From NCBI GenBank assembly GCA_947650795.1, contig CANSWR010000013.1:1-33433 (forward strand): a stretch of DNA of 33,433 nt. Reading direction: 5' to 3'. This stretch comes from an uncultured Bacillota bacterium (lineage in GTDB: Bacteria; Bacillota_I; Bacilli_A; RF39; UBA660). A program made the translations under genes and the position numbers. Position 1 is the stretch's first letter. Each line of letters opens with the position of its first letter. Positions 8,517-15,410 of the stretch are shown here, piece by piece. The notes under the pieces were generated by a model. It saw nothing but the letters and a program-made list of their open reading frames with translations. It ran no database searches and was not told the origin of the DNA.

Positions 8517-9596
8517 ATGAAAAATTCAATTTTAGCATTTATTTCCAGATATGTTGCAGATAATATGGATTGGTTTATCCAAAAATACTCAAGTGATTCA
8601 TCATTATTAAAAAGTTTTTTATATGATTCAATGTCTGCTCGAAAGAATGATGAGGACAGAAAACTAGCAGATTTATTATATGAACAGTTATTAAAAGTGC
8701 CAGAAGAAAGAAGAAAAAAAACAGCAGAGTTATTAATTAATGATGCATTGAATTATATGTCTAACACATCAAAAAACTATTTTGCGGCAGTAATAGATGT
8801 TAATAGTAATTGTAATTTAAGTTGTGATAATTGTGCTAATTCAATGATTAATTGTAGTGAAAATATAAATTGGAGCTTAGAACAAATAAATGCAGTCGTA
8901 GAATCTCTAAAACCTTATACGAAATTAATATTTGTATCTGGCGGTGAACCCTATATGAATCCTAATTTAATAGAGGCAATAGAAATGAATCCTGATGTAG
9001 AATTTGTTACTTTTACAAATGGGAGTATGTTAAAGCAATATGAAAATGCTGTAGAAAGAGATTTGAAAAATTTATTTGTAATGGTTAGCATCGATGGTGA
9101 TGAAAGTTATCATGATTATAAAAGAGGCAATGGGGTTTATCAAAATGCTTTAAATGCTGTTAGATATTTTAGAGAACATGGATATTTATGTAGAATATCA
9201 AGTGTTGTAGAAGAAAAAAATATAGATCAACTTTTTTCAGAACAATATATTGACTTTGTTAGAGGTCTAGATGCTTCTGCTTTATATTTCTTAAAAGATG
9301 CACATAATGGAAATGAAGAATTTAATCAGCATTATATTAAGTTATCAGAAACTTTACAGAATACTTTATTTGGAACTTTCCCTGTATTTAATATGCCTTA
9401 TTGTGAAAAAACTTTATCAAAAGATAAATGCTGTTTTGCGGGAAGACAATGGTTTAGAGTTAATGCAAATTTTGAAGTTACTACTTGCCCATTTTCAAAT
9501 CAGACATATGGAAACATACAAAATGAACATCCAAAGGAATTAGTAAAAAAATTAAAGAATAATGAAGAACCACCAAAATCTGGATGTTGGTCTTAA
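8517..9596 (+). CDS. Radical SAM enzyme with a SPASM/Twitch-like C-terminus
   Basis: The 359-residue protein has a helical N-terminal extension of about 85 residues. The radical SAM signature CNLSCDNC (Cys99, Cys103, Cys106) binds the 4Fe-4S cluster and SAM, and the GGEP motif follows at 142-145. A cysteine-rich tail (Cys296, Cys305, Cys306, Cys324, Cys357) has the CCFAGRQWFRV ... TTCPF ... GNI pattern of shortened SPASM or Twitch domains that hold an extra iron-sulfur cluster. Relatives modify peptides or small metabolites through a 5'-deoxyadenosyl radical. No precursor peptide, transporter or partner enzyme is visible next to it; both neighbours are mobile-element relics. It is monocistronic, with its own promoter and terminator. 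The reading frame is intact, so it may be working cargo. The substrate is unknown. Confidence 0.82.
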   Translation: MKNSILAFISRYVADNMDWFIQKYSSDSSLLKSFLYDSMSARKNDEDRKLADLLYEQLLKVPEERRKKTAELLINDALNYMSNTSKNYFAAVIDVNSNCNLSCDNCANSMINCSENINWSLEQINAVVESLKPYTKLIFVSGGEPYMNPNLIEAIEMNPDVEFVTFTNGSMLKQYENAVERDLKNLFVMVSIDGDESYHDYKRGNGVYQNALNAVRYFREHGYLCRISSVVEEKNIDQLFSEQYIDFVRGLDASALYFLKDAHNGNEEFNQHYIKLSETLQNTLFGTFPVFNMPYCEKTLSKDKCCFAGRQWFRVNANFEVTTCPFSNQTYGNIQNEHPKELVKKLKNNEEPPKSGCWS

Positions 9597-9638
9597 AAAG
9601 ATGATAAAGAGAGTTAATACTAGATATCATCTTTTTCT
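9597..9638. terminator. Bidirectional terminator between the radical SAM gene and the relaxase remnant
   Basis: A perfect 10 bp stem (AAAGATGATA at 9597-9606 with TATCATCTTT at 9625-9634) has T-runs on both strands. It directly follows the radical SAM stop and overlaps the end of the convergent gene. Confidence 0.8.
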
Positions 9639-10423
9639 ATTATCGATTTAGTTTTATCATTTGTATTTTTGTTATCTTGAAGAAGATTGAAATCTTCATT
9701 ATCTAAAGCCCCATGTTCATATAATTCTTTAGCAAATTCCATATATTTTTCCTTATCTTTATTTCTATAAATTCTATCCATAAGAAATTTAACAAGATTG
9801 TAAATTAAATTTTTAAGATGTTCTAAAGATGATTTTAATAAACTATTTTCTTCTTTTAAATCATTGATTTTTTCATCTTTAGATGTAATTTTATCTTTTA
9901 AACTATCAACCTCAGAATTAAGTTCTTCATTGTTTTTTAATAATAAACTAATTCGATCACGATTGTTAAGAAGCTCGCTTTCTACTTCTTTTAAAGTGAC
10001 TGATAATTCTTGAATGCTTTCATATTCAATAATAGTTTTATCTAATAAATCAATAAAAACAATTGCTTTATCTCTATTAACGACATCTAAAACTAATTGG
10101 TTTTTAATTAAACCTTTAGCCTTTAAATTTTCAAGCATTTCTCTAATTTCTTTTGTACTATTTTTTAAATTATCAGTTTTGTCTTTTGCTTTATTTAAAT
10201 TTAAGGTGTTTTGATATATTTCAAGAGATTTTTTCATCTTTTGATAGTTTTCCATTTCTGATATATGGTAATCTCTATTTCGACCTTTTAATTTAGGTTT
10301 TAACTTATAATTAGTGTGATATTCTTTATTAAAAGACTCCATACATTGTATTCTTATTTTGTCTTGAATTTTTGTTAATGTTTCTTTAGTAAAGACATCA
10401 GATTTTCCAACTTGTTTAGACAT
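9620..10423 (-). pseudogene. C-terminal remnant of a MobV/Pre relaxase (second lineage), catalytic half missing
   Basis: The readable protein of 267 residues (ATG 10421-10423, no ribosome binding site) starts MSKQVGKSDVFTKETL and continues IQDKIRIQCMESFN and LKGRNRDYHISEMENY, then a long coiled coil. This matches the segment that follows the HUH motif in the HLHIVGVP-type MobV relaxases. The frame stays open upstream and reads IIGVPIKFKNKYG immediately before the Met, so the family homology begins at the GVP just after the missing metal-binding His motif. Beyond that the frame runs into the oriT hairpin at 10463. The N-terminal relaxase domain and the HxDE/HxH residues are gone. The protein cannot nick DNA; expression is doubtful. 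It differs from the relaxase at 11354-12469. Confidence 0.75.
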
Positions 10424-10450
10424 ACCATATTTGTTTTTGAATTTGATTGG

Positions 10451-10511
10451 AACACCAATTATAAGTTGGCTCTGCCGACTTAGTAGTGTGTTACTATAAT
10501 GGAATTATAGT
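10451..10511 (+). other. oriT of the pMV158/MobV type, with nick site after 10490
   Basis: A hairpin with arms AAGTTGGC (10463-10470) and GCCGACTT (10474-10481), one G-T wobble and a TCT loop is followed three bases later by TAGTGTG (10484-10490) and TTA (10491-10493). Hairpin plus TAGTGTG/TTA is the known nick-site arrangement of the pMV158 MobM family, with cleavage between G and T. A second perfect palindrome, ACTATAAT-GGA-ATTATAGT (10493-10511), follows, as in pMV158-type origins, and AACAC (10451-10455) can extend the first stem with GTGTT (10488-10492). The second hairpin with its T-run could also terminate plus-strand transcripts. The relaxase gene at 11354-12469 is the likely partner. 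Confidence 0.8.
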
Positions 10512-10592
10512 TTTTTAAATCGAACTAGTCACATACAAGTTAATGAAAATCCAATGAAAATATACCATTTCGATTACAATATTAAGATTTTA

Positions 10593-11078
10593 CTATCTAT
10601 ATTCAAAATGTTTTTTTAACATCATTTTTTTAAAGTTATTATTAATTGGAATATCAGGGAAGTATAATTTAAAATCTATTTCTTCATCCTCATCTTTATC
10701 TTCTATCATTTTTATTATATAACTATATATTTCATAAAAACTATTTAGTGGTCTATAATGATTTTCAGAAGTTGCTGTTTCCTCTATTTCTACAGTTTCT
10801 TCCAAATTGATTAATGTATCTGGATTTTCTATATTTTGCCCACAAATAATACATCTATAATTTTTTTCATATTCTCTATCTACAAAGAATAGCACTGGAT
10901 GAGTACAACTTATGCTCTTTATTTGATGTAGATTATTAGCTTGATAATGTAGATGTTCTGATAACTTTCCATAATGTAACTCAAGTTCTTTTAAATGTTC
11001 GTTAGAAGGTTTTAGTATAGTTCCATCATGACAAATATACGGCTTCATTGCTATATTAAGATGTTTACTATCCTCCAA
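10593..11078 (-). CDS. Unknown protein between relaxase and oriT; start region probably frameshifted
   Basis: The 161-residue frame begins at a TTG (11078) or at an internal ATG (residue 11); neither has a ribosome binding site. The protein has Cys58 and His60, then Cys76 and Cys79 (RCIICGQ), which could make a small zinc site, and an acidic, helical C-terminal half. A strong start with AAAGGGGAAATATTATG lies upstream (ATG 11119-11121) in another frame; its peptide MKKRDYCIIKLSEKFGG stops at 11068. Joining the two frames near 11075-11085 would give a protein of about 175 residues. I infer a one-base indel. The gene is in the mobilisation module between relaxase and oriT and may be an accessory DNA-processing protein, but no family is recognised. 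Confidence 0.5.
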   Translation of the reverse strand: MEDSKHLNIAMKPYICHDGTILKPSNEHLKELELHYGKLSEHLHYQANNLHQIKSISCTHPVLFFVDREYEKNYRCIICGQNIENPDTLINLEETVEIEETATSENHYRPLNSFYEIYSYIIKMIEDKDEDEEIDFKLYFPDIPINNNFKKMMLKKHFEYR

Positions 11079-11121
11079 ACTTTTCTGATAGTTTAATAAT
11101 ACAATAATCTCTCTTTTTCAT
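11068..11121 (-). CDS. 17-codon ORF with a strong ribosome binding site (broken N-terminus or leader peptide)
   Basis: ATG 11119-11121 follows AAAGGGG at nine bases' distance, and the frame stops at TAG 11068-11070. It overlaps the start of the unknown protein at 10593-11078. It is most simply the original N-terminus of that protein, displaced by a frameshift. A leader peptide that couples translation is less likely but cannot be excluded. Confidence 0.4.
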   Translation of the reverse strand: MKKRDYCIIKLSEKFGG

Positions 11122-11261
11122 AATATTTCCCCTTTCAAAAAGTGATTACTATTATATACTATTTTACTCAAAAGTCAAGCAAGTCTGTGTTTAAAACCTC
11201 ATAAAACATAGTTACCTATAAATATAAATTATCTTTATCTATATCGTTATAAATTTCATTA

Positions 11262-11411
11262 TTATTCTTCAAATAACTCATCTTCTTTTGTAGTATTTTC
11301 TGCTATTTCGTAAATATCATTAGAATTGAAATCTTGATTATCATAATATTCTTTTATTTCAGTTGTAGTGGCGTCTTTTGTAGGTTCATTACCAATTGTA
11401 GTAGTTTTCTG
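11262..11411 (-). pseudogene. Out-of-frame original C-terminus of the MobV relaxase
   Basis: In the frame shifted relative to the relaxase ORF, an acidic tail of about 50 codons (FQKTTTIGNEPTKDATTTE through NDIYEIAENTTKEDELFEE) runs from the five-T tract to TAA at 11262-11264. Acidic tails of this sort end many MobV proteins. It has no start of its own. It shows that the relaxase once ended here rather than at 11354. Confidence 0.65.
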
Positions 11412-12469
11412 AAAAACTTCTTTATAACCTCTAAAATAGTATCTATATAGGTTCTTAATTTATTATTTTCTTGTAAAAGATTACTATTTCTAGTTTTTAA
11501 TGATTTTATTTCTCTTCGGTATTTTTGATTATCTTTTTCTAAAGAATTATAACTATCTGTATAATTATTTATTTCATTAAATACTTCATTTATTTTTGGT
11601 TGTAATTCCATAACTTTTTTAGATTCATTTATGACTTTATGCATAGTATCAAAAGTATCTTTTTCTACAACTATATGTTTCTTATCAAAAGGAATAGTTT
11701 TAGTAGTTTCCATTTGCTTATCAAACTCATTCATAATTTTATCAAGTCTATCATTTCTAGTATTCAAGTTTTGTTCTAGTTTCCTATTTATCTTTTTATA
11801 ATCATTAATTTTAATATGCTTTCTATCACTACCTTTGATTCCTCTTTCTAAATCATAGCCTTTATCAGTTAATCGCTTATGATATTTGTCTTGTAATTCA
11901 GATAAGTGCATTTTATCTCTAATATATTGTTTTTTAGAAATAGTGTATCTTTCTGTATTAGTTCTTTTATCTAATTTTTTAACAAGTGGTACAACAACAC
12001 AATGAATATGTGGCGTCTTTTCATCTAAATGGATAACACTATGCAAAATTTGTTCTTTTTTATAATCTAAATCTTCATAAACAAAATCCATACAAGTATT
12101 AGCCCAATCAATTATATCTTCTTTTGTCATATCTTTAAAAAATTCATTTGTAGCAGTAAATAATAACTCATCAGCAACAACATTTTTAGACTTATCTATC
12201 ATTTGATTAAAAGTTCTTTTTCTATCATCTCTCTCAGTTTTCATTCTCTCATTGTGTTCCTTTTCATAATCTTTTACAATCAATTTAAAACCTTTAACAT
12301 ATTTATCTGCTAAAGGTACTAATTCGATATTATCTTTACTTAATTCAACCTTAATATTAGGATTAAAATTATAAAATTTTTTATCTCTTTTATTGTGTGA
12401 TCCTATCTGTGCTAAATCATTTAAAGTATAGATAGGTTCACTTCTAAATATTGCATAATTTAAATTCAT
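11354..12469 (-). CDS. MobV family relaxase (Mob/Pre, plasmid recombination enzyme type)
   Basis: The 371-residue protein starts MNLNYAIFRSEPIYTL, with GGAAG about 10 bases before the ATG at 12467-12469. The Mob_Pre domain (PF01076) includes HLDEKTPHIH at 147-156: His147, Asp149, Glu150, His154 and His156 supply the metal-binding and HUH core. LSELQDKYHKRL and GYDLERGIKGS follow, then a long coiled coil from about residue 225 on. MobV relaxases nick oriT and lead single-strand transfer by a conjugation machine supplied elsewhere. The last ~20 residues are out of frame: a five-T run at 11412-11416 has lost one T relative to the family, and the original tail (ending TTKEDELFEE) continues in another frame to a stop at 11262-11264. 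The catalytic domain is complete, so activity may survive. An oriT lies 850 bp downstream. Confidence 0.87.
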   Translation of the reverse strand: MNLNYAIFRSEPIYTLNDLAQIGSHNKRDKKFYNFNPNIKVELSKDNIELVPLADKYVKGFKLIVKDYEKEHNERMKTERDDRKRTFNQMIDKSKNVVADELLFTATNEFFKDMTKEDIIDWANTCMDFVYEDLDYKKEQILHSVIHLDEKTPHIHCVVVPLVKKLDKRTNTERYTISKKQYIRDKMHLSELQDKYHKRLTDKGYDLERGIKGSDRKHIKINDYKKINRKLEQNLNTRNDRLDKIMNEFDKQMETTKTIPFDKKHIVVEKDTFDTMHKVINESKKVMELQPKINEVFNEINNYTDSYNSLEKDNQKYRREIKSLKTRNSNLLQENNKLRTYIDTILEVIKKFFRKLLQLVMNLQKTPLQLK

Positions 12470-12616
12470 ATATCAAACTTCCAATCTTTAAATTTATACA
12501 AAATTAAAAAGATATGATTTTACTCATACCTTTGCAACTTATTCAAAACTAATTTTATATTTTTACTATTTATAAATCTTTATATCAATAATTTTTAAGA
12601 ACACAACTATTTTTAT

Positions 12617-12754
12617 TTATTTTATTACTGATACAACTATTTTCAAATTTTCATCATCTACTTTTTCATTTTTTATAGATTCTATTTTTATATTATAATC
12701 TTTAATAATTCCTTTAAAATAAAGTAAATCATGAATTTTATTATTGTGTGTCAT
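12617..12754 (-). CDS. 45-codon ORF overlapping the small ORF upstream by four bases
   Basis: The ATG at 12752-12754 overlaps the TGA (12751-12753) of the preceding small ORF. The product MTHNNKIHDLLYFKGIIKD then a charged tail is short and unrecognised. It could be a coupled second gene, but the 90-residue paralogue at 7966-8238 is a single continuous protein, so this may simply be the second half of the same gene after a frameshift. No ribosome binding site is evident. Confidence 0.4.
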   Translation of the reverse strand: MTHNNKIHDLLYFKGIIKDYNIKIESIKNEKVDDENLKIVVSVIK

Positions 12755-12900
12755 TTGGTATACACTAGGTTCGATTTATCAATCTTTCTAATACTACCAT
12801 TAATAAATGTAGGTTTAGTTTTACAAAACTGACAGATAAACTCTAATCTTTGCTTTAAACTTTCTTCCATCTCAATTTCTTGTTTAATAATATTAATCAT
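12751..12900 (-). pseudogene. Short paralogue of the 7966-8238 protein, probably truncated
   Basis: ATG 12898-12900 follows AAGGAAGGATGG. The 49-residue product, MINIIKQEIEMEESLKQRL ... FICQFCKTKP ... SNLVYTK, aligns with the first half of the small protein at 7966-8238 and ends early at TGA. The CQFC pair hints at a metal site that the other copy only partly keeps. It sits between the tRNA-Gly gene and the MobV relaxase, reading toward the relaxase, so it could be the first gene of the mobilisation transcript. Confidence 0.5.
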
Positions 12901-12940
12901 AAACACCATCCTTCCTTTAGGATGATTTCTTTGCAACAAC

Positions 12941-12964
12941 AAAAAAACCAATCTTTCGATTGAT
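12941..12964 (-). terminator. Terminator following tRNA-Gly
   Basis: On the minus strand ATCAATC-GAAA-GATTGGT (12964 to 12947, one wobble pair) is followed by a run of seven T. It lies about 45 bases beyond the tRNA 3' end and just before the ribosome binding site of the small ORF. It would end the tRNA transcript and insulate the mobile genes. Confidence 0.65.
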
Positions 12965-12977
12965 TTCTATATATCAA

Positions 12978-12996
12978 TGTTCGAAAAGTTCGAACA
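12978..12996. repeat. Perfect palindrome just 3' of tRNA-Gly
   Basis: TGTTCGAA (12978-12985) and TTCGAACA (12989-12996) are exact complements around AAG, 11 bases from the CCA end of the tRNA gene. The position at the tRNA/mobile-DNA border makes it a candidate integrase or regulator site, or part of tRNA 3' processing and termination. Confidence 0.45.
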
Positions 12997-13006
12997 GATT
13001 CGTCAA

Positions 13007-13081
13007 TGGAGCAAACGACGGGAATCGAACCCGCATCCCAGCCTTGGCAAGGCCGTATACTAACCATTGTACTACGTCTGC
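13007..13081 (-). tRNA. tRNA-Gly (anticodon GCC), CCA encoded
   Basis: Read on the minus strand, the 75 bases include a 7 bp acceptor stem (GCAGACG with CGTTTGC, one G-T pair), a D-arm, an anticodon stem CGGCC/GGCTG around TTGCCAA (anticodon GCC) and a T-arm with GGTTCGATTCC. The 3' end is discriminator T plus CCA at 13009-13007. A promoter-like TTGATT with a TTATTA or TATTAT box lies about 10-40 bases upstream. All arms pair, so the gene looks functional. It marks the border between the mobile mosaic on the left and the chromosomal block on the right. Confidence 0.95.
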
Positions 13082-13119
13082 ACAAGAATATAATAACATA
13101 TATTCCTAATAAAAATCAA

Positions 13120-13965
13120 TTATTTCTCAAAAATTTTATAAACAAACAACGAATTCACACACATAAGAAACAATCCAACTACAACATGTAGCGAATTATA
13201 TTCATATTGAAACACTTGATAAAGCACACTAATCACTGATGCCAACACAAACCCTATAATAACATAATATGTTTCATTATGATACTTTTTTAACATGTAC
13301 TCAATAATTTTAGCTATAACAACTATACCAATTACTATGCCTAAAACAAAAGGAAGCAAAATTAAAATATTAGTAGATAAATTATTAAACGCAGTAATCT
13401 CATTAACAAGATTTAAAATAGGTTCATAATATCCTATCAGCATCAAAGTAAAAGATCCACTTATACCTGGTACTACCATTGTCCCAGATGCTAGCATCCC
13501 AACCAAGAAAAGTAAAATATAATTTAAAATTCCCATACTATCAAAAGATACACTATTACTCCCCTTATCAATAAATAACATTCCACCTACAATAATCACA
13601 CCAATAAGCATAAGAAAACATTCCTTAACACCTATATTCTTACTGACACTTTTAAATAATTTTGGAATACCACCAAGAATTAATCCTAAGAAAATAAGCA
13701 TAGTTGCAATAGGTGCCTTATCAAGTCCAAACTTTATTATCCTAGCGCATATAGCAACAGAAAAGACCACTCCAAGTCCTATTGGAAGCAAATACATAAA
13801 ATACTTTTTAAAATTTTTAACTCCCTTATAAAAATTACCTGCAGCTTCAATAAGTTCTTCATAGATCCCCATCAAAACAGCTAAAGTTCCACCACTTACA
13901 CCTGGTATAATAAATGATATACCAAGAACTATACCCTTTACAAATAAAGTCAACTTATCTTTCAT
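13120..13965 (-). CDS. popT: DUF368 membrane protein, PopT-type undecaprenyl-phosphate translocase
   Basis: The 281-residue polytopic membrane protein has eight or so hydrophobic segments and two copies of the family hallmark: PGVSGGT at 21-27 and PGISGS at 166-171. This shows the inverted-repeat structure typical of DUF368. Members were shown to carry undecaprenyl phosphate, the lipid carrier for peptidoglycan and wall polymers, back across the membrane. The start ATG is preceded by AGGAGATAAA. It is the last gene of a compact minus-strand cluster and begins 13 bases after the PAP2 phosphatase gene, whose predicted product (Und-P) is this protein's substrate. The function is assigned from the family; there is no direct evidence for the substrate here. 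Confidence 0.88.
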   Translation of the reverse strand: MKDKLTLFVKGIVLGISFIIPGVSGGTLAVLMGIYEELIEAAGNFYKGVKNFKKYFMYLLPIGLGVVFSVAICARIIKFGLDKAPIATMLIFLGLILGGIPKLFKSVSKNIGVKECFLMLIGVIIVGGMLFIDKGSNSVSFDSMGILNYILLFLVGMLASGTMVVPGISGSFTLMLIGYYEPILNLVNEITAFNNLSTNILILLPFVLGIVIGIVVIAKIIEYMLKKYHNETYYVIIGFVLASVISVLYQVFQYEYNSLHVVVGLFLMCVNSLFVYKIFEK

Positions 13966-13978
13966 ATTTTATCTCCTC

Positions 13979-14605
13979 TTACAATAACTCTTTAATTTTA
14001 ACATAATTTATAAACATTAGCAAACACACTATTCCCAAAATCATACCAGCAAATATATCAGTAAAAAAATGTACACCAAGATAAAGCCTAGAAAAAGGCA
14101 CTAAAAATATAATAATTATCAAAATAATGTTAATAACTCTTTTTATATTCACATTCTTAACAAACTTACTAACAACATAAATCAAAAAACCATAAAAAAC
14201 AATCGAACACATTGTATGACCGCTAGGAAAAGAAAAATCTATAGGTTTTTCTATCAGCATAATAAGTGGTCTACTACGTCTAAATATATTTTTAAATAAC
14301 ACACTAAAAATATATGCAATTAATAAATTAATAAACATACAATATCCAATTTTTTTATTAGAAACAACTAAAAACACTACAATTAAAAAACTAACAAAAA
14401 ACAATACTCCACCCAAATTAGTAATTACTTTCATAAACTGTGTTAAACCATCATTAACTATATTCTCACTTACAGTTTTAATAAACCAATCATCTATAAG
14501 AACTATAAAATCGTGAAAAACAAAAGAAATACCAAAGAATATCAATCCTAATATAACTAATGCAAAAATATAAATCTTAGACTTAACAATAAAATCAATT
14601 ATCAT
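13979..14605 (-). CDS. PAP2-family membrane lipid phosphatase (probable undecaprenyl-diphosphatase)
   Basis: The 208-residue protein has about six membrane segments and the full three-part PAP2 signature: K105-x6-RP (KNIFRRSRP), PSGH at 127-130, and SRLYLGVHFFTD at 172-183, with His130 and His179 as the catalytic pair. BcrC and PgpB types remove a phosphate from undecaprenyl diphosphate or phosphatidylglycerophosphate on the outer face of the membrane. TAGGAG precedes the ATG. It is eight bases downstream of the ZIP gene and 13 bases upstream of popT, so the three form one transcript. Next to a DUF368 translocase, Und-PP is the likeliest substrate. Confidence 0.88.
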   Translation of the reverse strand: MIIDFIVKSKIYIFALVILGLIFFGISFVFHDFIVLIDDWFIKTVSENIVNDGLTQFMKVITNLGGVLFFVSFLIVVFLVVSNKKIGYCMFINLLIAYIFSVLFKNIFRRSRPLIMLIEKPIDFSFPSGHTMCSIVFYGFLIYVVSKFVKNVNIKRVINIILIIIIFLVPFSRLYLGVHFFTDIFAGMILGIVCLLMFINYVKIKELL

Positions 14606-14613
14606 ATAAACTC

Positions 14614-15369
14614 CTAAATAAACAAAGTTACTAACATCAAAACTATCCCTAAAATCATCCCAGCATTTCTATAACTTTTATTCTGAGTATTAATCATATT
14701 AGGTAAAAATTCATTTATAGCTATATATAAAACCATTCCAAAAGTAAAAGTAAGAAGTACACCAAAAATCAAATTTTTCAAAAGAAAATCACTAAACATG
14801 TATGCAACTAAGGCCCCAACTAAATATGAACCTCCTATTAAACTTATAAAAATTATTGTTTTAAATTTAGAATGATCTTTATAATAAGTACTTGAAAGAG
14901 TAAAACCTAAAGGAATATTATGAAGTCCTATTCCAATAGTAAGCATAAAAGCAATCTGATAATCAAGAAGTGCAGTACTATAAATAGTCATACCTTCAAG
15001 TAAATTATGAACTAATAAAAATATACATGTAATGATTGAAATATGATTGTAATGTCCTTCTTCATCTCCCTCATCATGTTCATTGTGATGTCCTCCTATC
15101 TTATCAAGAAAATAAACTAATACAAATCCTAAAAATGTTACACCAACCATCATAAGAATACTTACTATAATTTCATACTCTTCTCTAAAAAACTCATAAG
15201 CTTCAGGCAAAAGGTGAAAAAATCCTAACATAATTAAAACAGAAAAACCTAAAGAAACACTAAAACTAACTATTTTTTTATTATTTCCAGTAGTAAAAAC
15301 AATAAGTGTGCCAACCAATAAAAATAAAACTGAAATAATACTTAAAACAAAAATAATTAACAAATTCAC
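14614..15369 (-). CDS. ZIP-family metal transporter (zinc/iron permease)
   Basis: The 251-residue protein has eight predicted membrane helices. A histidine- and acid-rich loop (94-109, GHHNEHDEGDEEGHYNH) lies between helices III and IV. The ZIP metal-path motifs HNLLEG (121-126) and HNIPLG (150-155) are present. It would import zinc or other divalent metal, like ZupT. The start is GTG at 15367-15369 behind AGAGGTG; no better ATG exists in frame. It is the first of three tightly spaced genes with the PAP2 phosphatase and popT, about 40 bases after the ATP-grasp gene. Why a metal importer is grouped with lipid-carrier recycling is unclear. Confidence 0.88.
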   Translation of the reverse strand: MNLLIIFVLSIISVLFLLVGTLIVFTTGNNKKIVSFSVSLGFSVLIMLGFFHLLPEAYEFFREEYEIIVSILMMVGVTFLGFVLVYFLDKIGGHHNEHDEGDEEGHYNHISIITCIFLLVHNLLEGMTIYSTALLDYQIAFMLTIGIGLHNIPLGFTLSSTYYKDHSKFKTIIFISLIGGSYLVGALVAYMFSDFLLKNLIFGVLLTFTFGMVLYIAINEFLPNMINTQNKSYRNAGMILGIVLMLVTLFI

Positions 15370-15410
15370 ATCATCACCTCTTAATCAAACTTAAAAACTT
15401 TTACTCTCGC

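Noticed and set aside
11408..11418. Programmed -1 frameshift in the relaxase
   Set aside because: The site reads GTTTTTC, not a full XXXYYYZ slippery heptamer, and no clear downstream structure was found. A lost T is simpler, though slippage is noted as a possibility.
12601..12650. A second MobV nick site (TAGTTGTGTTC on the minus strand) upstream of the relaxase
   Set aside because: It only loosely resembles TAGTGTG/TTA and lacks the adjacent hairpin; the site at 10484-10493 fits far better.
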